From the NCBI GenBank assembly GCA_029781975.1, contig JAKOVQ010000009.1:124001-188000 (forward strand): DNA of 64,000 nt, in the 5' to 3' direction. Below the pieces are notes generated by a model that searched no databases, was not told where the DNA came from, and saw only the letters and a program-made list of their open reading frames with translations. This DNA comes from Acidobacteriota bacterium. GTDB lineage: Bacteria > Acidobacteriota > Thermoanaerobaculia > UBA5066. Below, one piece after another: positions 7,823 to 16,275 of the stretch. Positions within the stretch are counted from its first letter, which is position 1. Each line of letters opens with the position of its first letter. The position numbers were made by a program, and so were the translations under genes.

Positions 7823-10816
7823 ATGCGCCGATCTCTCGCTTCTCCTCTCGCCGTGATCGCGGGTCTGGCCCTTCTCCTCTCCGCGTGCTCGGGCGAATCT
7901 CCGACCTCGCCCACCACGCCGGGCGGTGGCGGCTCGAACCCGGGCGGCACCTGCAACGTCACGCTCAGCCTCGCGGCGACGTCCGTGACGCCGCTGGCAG
8001 GCACGGCCGTGATCGTCCGAGCCGCGGCCACGAAGAACGGTGCCCCCGTGCCAGACGGGACGACCGTCGCGTTCACCGTCGACTTCGGCTTCTTCTACGA
8101 GACCGGTCTCCCGTCCATCCAGAAGGTGACGCAGAACGGGTACGCCGACGTCACCCTCGCGTCGCGGGCCTCGGGGCTCGCCAAGCTCAAGGCGACCCTC
8201 GAGTGCGCCACGGCGCCCCTGAATGTCGAGTTCCAGCCGGTGCCGACCGAAGGACCGTACATCTCGTCCGTCTCTCCGCCGAGCGGGAGCTGCGCCGGGG
8301 GCGACACGGTCACGATCAAGGGGGGACGGTTCACGGTCGCTGGGTTCCCGAACCTGGCGTACAACGTCCTCTTCGGAAATCGGCCGGCCCAGGTCGTCTC
8401 TACGTCCGACACCGAGATCGTGGTGACGACGCCGACCCGAACCCTCGCCAACCCGCAGATCCCCGAGGCCGTCGACGTCGTCGTACAGCTTTCCGCCGGG
8501 CCGACGATCGCGTCGGCCACCCTCGCGAAGGGATTCACCTATTTCTGCGTCGACCCGTCTCGCAGGACCTCGATCGCGTCGGTCAGCCCGAACGCCGGGA
8601 GCCCGGACGGCGGCGAGACGGTGACGATCGCCGGCAGCAACTTCCTTCCGACGATCGCCGGAATCGGGACGCCGGGAAGCTCGGTCGCGACGACCCGAGT
8701 GACGTTCGGAGGAGCGCCCGCGTCGATCACGTCGATGACCAACGAGAGCATCACGGTCCGGACTCCTCGGCACGTCCTCGCCAACCCGGCCGTCCCCGAG
8801 ACGGTCGACGTGGAGGTGCTGGTCGATCTCGGCATGGCCTCGCAGCAGTCTGCGGTCGCACCCAACGCCTACACGTATCGGGGCAGCGGGCAGGGGAGCT
8901 GCCCGGCCACCAGTCCGACCTTCTACGTCTCCTCGGGTCCGACGCCGAACGGCGGGAGCCCGGACGGCGGGGACGTCGTGACCATCGTCGGGGGAGGCTT
9001 CTTCGCCGGGAACACAACCCTGCCGACGAGCGCGATCAGCGTCCTGTTCGGCGGGCTGCCCGGAGTCGTTACGGCCGCATCGGACACGCAGCTGACCGTC
9101 AGCACGCCCCGGCGTACGCTCTCCAACCCCGACGCGGCCGAGACCGTGGACGTCGTCGTCCGCGTCGACCTCGGCGGACCGAAGGAGTCCTGCGTCACGG
9201 TGGCCAACGCGTTCACGTACTTCCCGGGCGGAGCGAACACGCCGGTCATCACCTCGCTCTCCCCGACCAGCGGGCCGAACGACGCATCCACCCGGGTCAC
9301 CATCTTCGGACGGAACTTCCGCCTGCCGTCCCAAGTGTTCGTCGGCGGCGTGGAGGCAACGGTCGTCTCGATCCAGCCCAACCAGATCATCTTCCTGACC
9401 CCGACCGCCACAGGGCCGAATTCCGGGCTGGCCGGCAAGGCCAACGACGTGATGGTGCGCGACACGTATTCCGGGAAGGAATCGAACACGCTGCCGTTCA
9501 CCTACTACTCCTGTCCGACCATCGGCAGCGCGTCGCCCGCCGTCGTTCCGTGGTACGAGCCCACGCTCGTCACGATCACCGGTAACGCCTTCGAGGAGCC
9601 CGTCGAGGCAATCATGACCTTCGGGACCGGCACGACCGGCACGCAGGTGCGGCTCGACGTCGTCTCGGTCTCCTCGACCCAGATCCTCGTCCGGGTCCCG
9701 GCGATCGACCCGCTCCAGTACACGGGAAGCGGGGGTACGGGCTGCGCCAACATTTCCGCGACCATCAGCCTCCGCTTCCTCAGCCTGTCGTGCGGTGGAC
9801 CCTTCGAGGTGCCGATCTCGTACCGGCTCGATCCGATGACGATCTCGTCGGCCTCTCCCAACACCCTTCCCCAGAACGGAGGCTCCGGCACCGTCATCAC
9901 GGTGACCGGTACCAACTTCTACGACCCGATGACTGTCGAGGTCTTCAACACGCTCTACTCGGTGGCGATCCAGAACGCCGTCGTCACCAACACCGGGACG
10001 CTGACGTTCCCGGCACCGCCGATTCCCGATTCGGCCTTCAACACCCAGACGTGCGTGCCTTCCGGCGGGACCGGGTTCACGGGGGTCCAGTCCGTCCCCA
10101 CCTCGTTCGGAATTCGCCTCAAGAACGCGAGGACGGGCTGCACCGTAGCCCTGCCCAACGTCCTGATCTACACGCCGCAGGACACGACCTGCCGGACGGC
10201 CACCCCGCCGACCATCACGACAGCCTCGCTCGCATCGGCGACGATCTGCCTGCCCTACTCACAGACGCTTGCCGGCGCGGCCGGGAATCCGCCATACACG
10301 TGGTCTGCTACCGGGCTGCCCACAGGCCTCGTCCTCGACCCTTCGACGGGCGTGATCTCAGGCCAACCCAAGCTGAGTGCGACTGGCACCGGCGGGTCGA
10401 CGACTCCGTCCGTGACCGTCACGATTACCGATTCGCTACTCTTGACCGGAACGAAGACCTTTCCCTTGGCTGTGACGGATCCCAACGGCCCCTTCACCGT
10501 GACCGGAGGGACGACTCTGAGCGCCACCGCAGCGCCGTCAGGAGTTTCTCAAACCGCCGGCTCGTTCTCGGTGCCCGGGGCCTACCCCGTGACGTGGTCA
10601 GTTGATCCTGCGAGCCTGACCGCTGCACTCGTCGGCTGGACGGTGGTCCCTACCTCCCCCGGCTCGGCCACCACGACGATCACTCTGACACCCCCTATCG
10701 GTGCGAACGCCGGAACCGGAACGTTCACCCTGGTGGCGGTGGATGCTCCTCCCTGCAATGTCGGGGGTGACGCGGTTCACAGATCGACGGCCACGGTGAC
10801 GGTAACGGTCAACTAG
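7823..10816 (+). CDS. Large IPT/TIG-repeat surface lipoprotein
   Basis: 997 residues from ATG 7823 (AGAGGTGAG upstream) with a lipoprotein signal ending LLLSAC. After a Gly/Pro spacer comes an Ig-like domain (about 43-130), then roughly six IPT/TIG modules beginning near residues 142, 248, 368, 474, 563 and 672, each with an 'I-SVSP..G...GG..VTI.G..F' pattern. A He_PIG-type module (NPPYTWSATGLPTGLVLD, about 793-890) and a last Ig-like domain complete it. Such proteins are surface-exposed, rigid rods in adhesion or carbohydrate binding. It is the last gene of the pil transcription unit before a strong terminator. A frame at 7769 would add 18 residues before the signal and is less likely. Confidence 0.9.
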   Translation: MRRSLASPLAVIAGLALLLSACSGESPTSPTTPGGGGSNPGGTCNVTLSLAATSVTPLAGTAVIVRAAATKNGAPVPDGTTVAFTVDFGFFYETGLPSIQKVTQNGYADVTLASRASGLAKLKATLECATAPLNVEFQPVPTEGPYISSVSPPSGSCAGGDTVTIKGGRFTVAGFPNLAYNVLFGNRPAQVVSTSDTEIVVTTPTRTLANPQIPEAVDVVVQLSAGPTIASATLAKGFTYFCVDPSRRTSIASVSPNAGSPDGGETVTIAGSNFLPTIAGIGTPGSSVATTRVTFGGAPASITSMTNESITVRTPRHVLANPAVPETVDVEVLVDLGMASQQSAVAPNAYTYRGSGQGSCPATSPTFYVSSGPTPNGGSPDGGDVVTIVGGGFFAGNTTLPTSAISVLFGGLPGVVTAASDTQLTVSTPRRTLSNPDAAETVDVVVRVDLGGPKESCVTVANAFTYFPGGANTPVITSLSPTSGPNDASTRVTIFGRNFRLPSQVFVGGVEATVVSIQPNQIIFLTPTATGPNSGLAGKANDVMVRDTYSGKESNTLPFTYYSCPTIGSASPAVVPWYEPTLVTITGNAFEEPVEAIMTFGTGTTGTQVRLDVVSVSSTQILVRVPAIDPLQYTGSGGTGCANISATISLRFLSLSCGGPFEVPISYRLDPMTISSASPNTLPQNGGSGTVITVTGTNFYDPMTVEVFNTLYSVAIQNAVVTNTGTLTFPAPPIPDSAFNTQTCVPSGGTGFTGVQSVPTSFGIRLKNARTGCTVALPNVLIYTPQDTTCRTATPPTITTASLASATICLPYSQTLAGAAGNPPYTWSATGLPTGLVLDPSTGVISGQPKLSATGTGGSTTPSVTVTITDSLLLTGTKTFPLAVTDPNGPFTVTGGTTLSATAAPSGVSQTAGSFSVPGAYPVTWSVDPASLTAALVGWTVVPTSPGSATTTITLTPPIGANAGTGTFTLVAVDAPPCNVGGDAVHRSTATVTVTVN

Positions 10817-10840
10817 GCCGGGCTCCGCCGCCTCGAGACC

Positions 10841-10876
10841 GCTCGGGCCGCCCCTCGGGGCGGCCCGAGCCTTTTT
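10841..10876 (+). terminator. Intrinsic terminator of the pil/IPT operon
   Basis: A perfect 14-bp inverted repeat (10841-10854 with 10857-10870; in practice a 12-13 bp stem with a small loop) is followed immediately by CTTTTT. It lies 24 bases after the stop of the IPT protein and before the promoter-like TAAACT of the next gene. This is the clearest rho-independent terminator in the window. Confidence 0.92.
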
Positions 10877-10894
10877 CGGCCGGCGTTCTCGGCG

Positions 10895-10900
10895 TAAACT
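10895..10900 (+). promoter_or_regulatory. -10-like TAAACT upstream of the TPR-roadblock gene
   Basis: TAAACT preceded by GGCG lies 20 bases before the ATG at 10921, directly behind the terminator of the previous operon. It implies a leader of only about a dozen bases, with no Shine-Dalgarno motif in it. Confidence 0.5.
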
Positions 10901-10920
10901 CCTCCCGTTCGGCGAAACTC

Positions 10921-12453
10921 ATGGGGCTTTTCGGAAAGATCACCAACCGGCTGGACGAGCTCCGCCGGGTCCTGACGAAGGACCCGGGATCGAGGCAGTT
11001 CCTCGCCCTCGCCGACGAGTACCGCAAGCACGGTCAGGTCGCCGAAGCGATCGAGACGCTGCAGAAGGGGCTCGCCGCGTCTCCCGGATCCGTGGCGGGC
11101 CACGTGGCCCTCGGCCGCCTCCTGGCGCAGGGGGGGCGGTTCGACGAGGCGGTCGAGTCTTTCGAGGCGGCCCTCCGCCTGGACCGGGAGAACCTCGTGG
11201 CGCTCCGCCAGGTCGCGGAGATCCACCTGAAGCGGGGCGACAAGGTCGAGGCGATCAAGAAGCTGAAGCTCTACCGGGGCCTCAGCCCCGGGGACCGCGA
11301 CGTCAACGACCTGATCGACCGCCTCGACGAGGAGCTCGGCTGGGGTGGCTCGAAGCCCGGCCGGGTGGCCGACGGCCGCCCGGCCCCGTTCCGGCCGCCG
11401 GCCGCTCCTCTCCCCTTCGCGGGGCCTCCGCCGTCCGTGCCGACCACCCCGGCCCCCCCCATCACGACGGCTCCCGTCCCGCCACCCGTGCCCGCTACCG
11501 GCTCGCCGGATGAGCTCCGGTCCGGTCCTGTCGCTGCCGTCCCGCCACCGCCCCCGTTCGGCCCCGCGACCACGGCGCCGATCCCCGTCCAGGCGGCGGG
11601 GGTTCCGAATGCCGAGCCGTTCCCCGTGCCAGGACCGAGAGCCGCAGCGGCCCCGGACGACGCTCCGACCGTCTCTCGCGAGCCCTTCGAGATCACGTAC
11701 GACGGTTCTTCGGGGGTGCCCTGGTCTTCGGCTTCGGCGCCCGCCCCCGCCCCGATCGAGGCGGAGGCGGCGACCGGGGGGGAAGAGCCGGCCCCGCTGG
11801 AAGCCGCCCCGGTTCCGGAGGGGAAGGAGGGATCGCTCCCCGCGGTCTCGAAGGCGCCGTCGCCTCCGCTGGTCTCCGAGACCCTCGCCGAGCTCTACGC
11901 GTCCCAGGGGCACCTCGCGGAGGCTCGGGACGCCTATCGAAGCCTCGCGGACCTCGCGGAGGACGAGCACCGGGCGGGCCACCTGAGGGAGAGGGCCGAC
12001 GAGCTCGACCGCGCCCTCCGGGCGGAGGGTCCCCCGGACCGGCTCCGCCGCTGGGCCGACCCGTTCGAGCGGGCCCGCGCCCCCGTCCGCACGGACCTCG
12101 ACACCGCCCTGGGGGAGCTGATGGATCGGGTCGAGGGGATCGACGCCGCCTCCGTCACCGACCTCGAGGGGTTCACCGTCGTCTACGCCGGAGACTCCGC
12201 CGCGACTCCGGCCCTCGAGGGCCTTTCGGCCGAGCTGACCGCGTTCTGGAAGAACGTCCGCAGGACCCGAGGGGACGTGGGCGAGGGAGCGCTCGATTGC
12301 CTCGTCGTCGCGGGGGAGCGCGGAACGGTCCTCGTCCAGGGGATCACGCCTGCCTACGCGTTGCTCCTGAGGGCGGCCTCCGGCAGGCCGCAGGGTCAGC
12401 TCCGCTTCGAAGCCCTCCGAACGGCGGAACGCCTCCGGCCGTCCCTCCTTTGA
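10921..12453 (+). CDS. TPR-repeat protein with C-terminal roadblock/LC7-like domain
   Basis: 510 residues. The N-terminal third (about 18-140) holds three to four TPR helices (ALADEYRKHGQVAEAIETL, ALGRLLAQGGRFDEAVESF). A Pro/Ala/Val-rich linker spans about 141-315, another TPR-like hairpin (LAELYASQGHLAEARDAY) lies near 320-350, and the last ~115 residues (DAASVTDLEGFTVVYAGD onwards) look like a roadblock/LC7 fold. Roadblock domains in bacteria scaffold small Ras-like GTPases and polarity complexes, so this may be an adaptor protein in motility or trafficking; that role is inferred. Next to the pil genes and upstream of accB. Confidence 0.8.
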   Translation: MGLFGKITNRLDELRRVLTKDPGSRQFLALADEYRKHGQVAEAIETLQKGLAASPGSVAGHVALGRLLAQGGRFDEAVESFEAALRLDRENLVALRQVAEIHLKRGDKVEAIKKLKLYRGLSPGDRDVNDLIDRLDEELGWGGSKPGRVADGRPAPFRPPAAPLPFAGPPPSVPTTPAPPITTAPVPPPVPATGSPDELRSGPVAAVPPPPPFGPATTAPIPVQAAGVPNAEPFPVPGPRAAAAPDDAPTVSREPFEITYDGSSGVPWSSASAPAPAPIEAEAATGGEEPAPLEAAPVPEGKEGSLPAVSKAPSPPLVSETLAELYASQGHLAEARDAYRSLADLAEDEHRAGHLRERADELDRALRAEGPPDRLRRWADPFERARAPVRTDLDTALGELMDRVEGIDAASVTDLEGFTVVYAGDSAATPALEGLSAELTAFWKNVRRTRGDVGEGALDCLVVAGERGTVLVQGITPAYALLLRAASGRPQGQLRFEALRTAERLRPSLL

Positions 12454-12485
12454 GCCACTCCCGCAACCCATCCGGAAGGTTCTAG

Positions 12486-12973
<488 letters not shown>

Positions 12974-12974
<1 letters not shown>

Positions 12975-14356
12975 TGTTCCGAAAGATCCTCGTCGCGAAC
13001 CGGGGCGAGATCGCCCTGAGGATCATCGCGGCCTGCAAGGAGCTCGGGATCGCCACGGTGGCCGTCCACTCGACGGTCGACCGGGACTCGCTCCACGTCC
13101 GCGCCGCGGACGAGTCCGTCTGCATCGGGCCACCCGCCCCTTCGGGCTCCTACCTCAACATCACGGCGCTCGTCGCGGCCGCGGAGATCACGGGCGCGGA
13201 CGCGGTCCACCCGGGCTACGGCTTCCTGGCCGAGAACGCCCGGTTCGCCGAGATCCTCCAGGACGTCGGCCTCACCTGGATCGGCCCGTCGCCGGACTCG
13301 ATCCGGAAGATGGGCGACAAGGCCGTCGCGAAGGAGACGGCCCAGGCCGCCTCGGTCCCCACGGTCCCCGGGAGCCCGGGCCCGGTCGCCACCGCCGAGG
13401 ACGCCCTCGCCGTCGCCGGGCGGATCGGCTATCCGGTCCTCCTCAAGGCGGTCGCCGGGGGAGGGGGGCGGGGGATGCGCGTGGCGCGGAACGAGAAGGA
13501 GCTGGCCGCCGCCTTCGGGATGGCGACGCTGGAGGCCGAGAAGGCGTTCGGGAACGGCGAGGTCTACCTGGAGAAGTACCTCGCGGAGCCCCGCCACGTC
13601 GAGTTCCAGGTCTTCGGGGACCAGCACGGGCGGATCGTCCACCTGGGGGAGAGGGAGTGCTCGCTCCAGCGGAGGCACCAGAAGATCCTCGAGGAGTCGC
13701 CGTCCGTCGCGGTGTCGGAGGAGCTGCGCGCGAAGATGGGGGCGGCGGCGGTCGCCGCGGCTCGCGCGGTCGACTACGTCGGCGCCGGGACGATCGAGTT
13801 CCTGCTCGACCAGGACGGCTCCTTCTACTTCATGGAGATGAACACGAGGATCCAGGTCGAGCACCCGGTGACGGAGATGGTCACGGGCTACGACCTGGTC
13901 AAGGAGCAGATCCGCGTGGCGGCCGGCGAGCCCCTCTCCTTCGACAAGGCCACCGGGAAGAAGGGGGTCCAGCTCCGGCCGAGGGGCCACGCCATCGAGT
14001 TTCGGATCAACGCCGAGGACCCGGAGACCTTCACGCCCTCTCCAGGCAAGATCACCACCCTCCACCTCCCGGGCGGGCCGGGCGTGCGGGTCGACACCGC
14101 GGCCTACGACGGGTGGAACATCCCTCCGAACTACGACTCCCTCGTCGGGAAGCTGATCGTCCACGGCCGGAACCGGGACGAGGCGATCATGAGGGGGAAG
14201 AGGGCGCTGGAGCTGTTCATCGTGGAGGGGGTGAAGACGACGATCCCCCTCCACCTGCGGCTGCTCGACGACCCGGACTTCCGCCACGGGCGCTTCTCGA
14301 CGAAGTGGCTGGAGCGGTGGCTGGCTGAGGGACCTCGACCGGCGCGCGGTCGTTGA
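12974..14356 (+). CDS. accC: Acetyl-CoA carboxylase, biotin carboxylase subunit
   Basis: 460 residues, the normal length. It opens [18 protein letters not shown], has the Gly-rich ATP-grasp loop ([13 protein letters not shown]), the [12 protein letters not shown] motif and the [13 protein letters not shown] catalytic segment. It carboxylates biotin on AccB using ATP and bicarbonate, the first step of malonyl-CoA formation. It starts at the ATG overlapping the accB stop. A TTG within its own stop codon region starts the next gene. Confidence 0.97.
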
Positions 14357-15495
14357 CGCCGCGCCTGCCCGTCCTCTACGGCGTCGTTCGGGCCGTGGGC
14401 CCTCCGGGGCGAACGCCGGCCGAGTCGGCGACGGTCCTCGCGGCGGCCGGGGTGCGGCTGATCGGAATCGGAGGCCCTCCCGGGTCCGGCGGCGGGCCCC
14501 CGGCCGGCGGCGAGGCGGCGGTCGCGGCCGCACAGGCGCTCGGCGCGCGGGTCCTCGTTCTCGGCTCTCCGGAGGCCGCCCGGTCCGCGGGGGCGGACGG
14601 CGTCCATCTCTGCGGTCCCACGCTGCCCGAACCCTCCGCGCGGGGGCTCCCTCCGCCCGGCGCCCTCCGGGGCCTGACCGCGCGATCGGAGGAGGAGGCG
14701 GAGCGGGCGCTCCGGGACGCCCGGGCCTCGTTCGTCGCCTTCGGACCGATCTTCTCCGGCGCGGGGGAGTCGACCGGCCTCGCCGCGCTCGAGCGCGTGG
14801 CGAAGGGCCGCCGGGTGCCGCTGGTGGCCATCGGGGGCGTTCCCGTCGAGGACGTCGGCGCCTGCCTGCGCGCGGGTGCCGACGTCGTCGCCCTGGGGCG
14901 GGCGCTCGGCGGGGAAGACCCGCGCGAGGCGGTCGAGGCGGCTGCGGCATCGGCGCGGGCCGCGGGGTTCGAGCCCGGCTTCAGGGGTCGCGTCTACCTG
15001 CTCGGCTTCATGGGGGCCGGGAAGACCACCGTGGGCCGGGCGCTCGCGGCGCGGCTGGACGTCCCCTTCGTCGACCTCGACGAAGCCTTCGAGCGTCTCG
15101 CGGGCCGGACCGTCCGGGAGGCGTTCGAGCGCTTCGGCGAGCCCTGGTTCCGGGAGAGGGAGGCGGAGCTCCTCCGCGGGACCGCGGACCTCCCCAGCGC
15201 CGTGGTGGCGCTCGGCGGGGGGACGTTCACGCTCGAGCGGAACCGGCAGTTCGTCCTCGAGAGCGGGGTCTCGGTCTTCCTCGACCTGCCGTTCGACGCG
15301 ATCGCCGCTCGCCTCGCGGGGAAGACGCTCGACCGGCCGCTCTTCCGGTCGGTCGAGGAGGCGCGGCTGCTCTACGACCTCCGGCTCCCTTGCTATAAGA
15401 TGGCGGCCCGGGCGGTTCCGTTGATGGGGAGCGAGAGCGTGCGCGAGATCGTGGACGAGGTGGAAGCGCTCGTCGCCTTCGGGAGCGGGGGCTAG
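14353..15495 (+). CDS. aroK: Fusion of a TenI/ThiE-like domain with shikimate kinase
   Basis: 380 residues, TTG start at 14353 overlapping the accC stop (TTGA). Residues about 1-205 have the ThiE/TenI barrel ([31 protein letters not shown]), but the pyrophosphate-binding Q-R-x-K motif is replaced by IGIGGPP and the GxSxH segment by GLTAR, so thiamine-phosphate synthase activity is doubtful. From about residue 212 a complete shikimate kinase follows: Walker [10 protein letters not shown] (Lys224), the VDLDEAFE substrate aspartates, FREREAE and VALGGGTF. Shikimate kinase phosphorylates shikimate in aromatic amino-acid synthesis. The fusion is uncommon; the AroK half is the confident part. Confidence 0.85.
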   Translation: MTPRLPVLYGVVRAVGPPGRTPAESATVLAAAGVRLIGIGGPPGSGGGPPAGGEAAVAAAQALGARVLVLGSPEAARSAGADGVHLCGPTLPEPSARGLPPPGALRGLTARSEEEAERALRDARASFVAFGPIFSGAGESTGLAALERVAKGRRVPLVAIGGVPVEDVGACLRAGADVVALGRALGGEDPREAVEAAAASARAAGFEPGFRGRVYLLGFMGAGKTTVGRALAARLDVPFVDLDEAFERLAGRTVREAFERFGEPWFREREAELLRGTADLPSAVVALGGGTFTLERNRQFVLESGVSVFLDLPFDAIAARLAGKTLDRPLFRSVEEARLLYDLRLPCYKMAARAVPLMGSESVREIVDEVEALVAFGSGG

Positions 15496-15503
15496 GGGGG
15501 ACC

Positions 15504-16262
15504 GTGCGGTACCTCCTCCTCTCCGATCTCCACTCGAACGACGAGGCCTTCTCGGCCGTCCTCGCCCGCGTGAAGCGGAAGAAGCTCGACAAGGTCATCT
15601 GCCTCGGGGATTTCGTGGGCTACGCGGCGGACCCGAACAAGGTCCTCGATCGGTTCCGGACGCTTCCCCGTCCGACGGTCGCGATTCGCGGGAACCACGA
15701 CAAGGTCGTGGCGGCCATCGACGGCGGCGAGATGTTCAATCCTCCGGCGCTCCTCGCCGCGCGTTGGACCACGGAGCGGCTCTCCAAGGAGAACTTCGAG
15801 TTCCTCAAGCGGCTCCCCGTGGGACCGGCGGTGGTCGACGACTCCTTCGCGATCTGTCACGGGTCGCCGCTCGACGAGGACGCCTACATCTTCTCGGACT
15901 TCGACGCGTCGATGAACTTCGCCCACCTCAACCGGGCCGCCCCGGCCGTCGACGTCTGCTTCTTCGGGCACAGCCACATCCCCTCCGTCTTCACGTGGGA
16001 GCACGACGGCATCCGGGTGGAGGCGGTCAGGGGGAGCCGGCGGCGCCTCGTCCTGGAGCCGGGACGGCGCTACCTCGTCAACCCGGGCTCCGTCGGCCAG
16101 CCTCGCGACCGGAACCCGCGAGCGAGCTACGCCATCTACGACTCGGAGGAGAAGACCGTGTCGTTCGACCGCGTCAGCTACGACGCGCGCTCGACGCGGA
16201 GCAAGATCCTGAAGGCGGGGCTTCCGCCGGTGCTGGGCGACCGGCTCCTCCTGGGCCTCTAG
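15504..16262 (+). CDS. Metallophosphoesterase (calcineurin-like, YfcE/MJ0936 type)
   Basis: 252 residues, GTG start 15504 just after a GGGGGG tract. All five metal-binding motifs of the family are present: SDLHSN (DxH), LGDFVGY (GD), RGNHDK (GNHD), CHGSP (H) and FGHSHIP (GHxH). These residues hold two divalent metals and hydrolyse phosphomono- or diesters. The substrate cannot be read from sequence; relatives act on small phosphodiesters or nucleotides. It lies eight bases after the aroK fusion, probably in the same operon. Confidence 0.9.
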   Translation: MRYLLLSDLHSNDEAFSAVLARVKRKKLDKVICLGDFVGYAADPNKVLDRFRTLPRPTVAIRGNHDKVVAAIDGGEMFNPPALLAARWTTERLSKENFEFLKRLPVGPAVVDDSFAICHGSPLDEDAYIFSDFDASMNFAHLNRAAPAVDVCFFGHSHIPSVFTWEHDGIRVEAVRGSRRRLVLEPGRRYLVNPGSVGQPRDRNPRASYAIYDSEEKTVSFDRVSYDARSTRSKILKAGLPPVLGDRLLLGL

Positions 16263-16275
16263 CTCCGGAGCGGCC

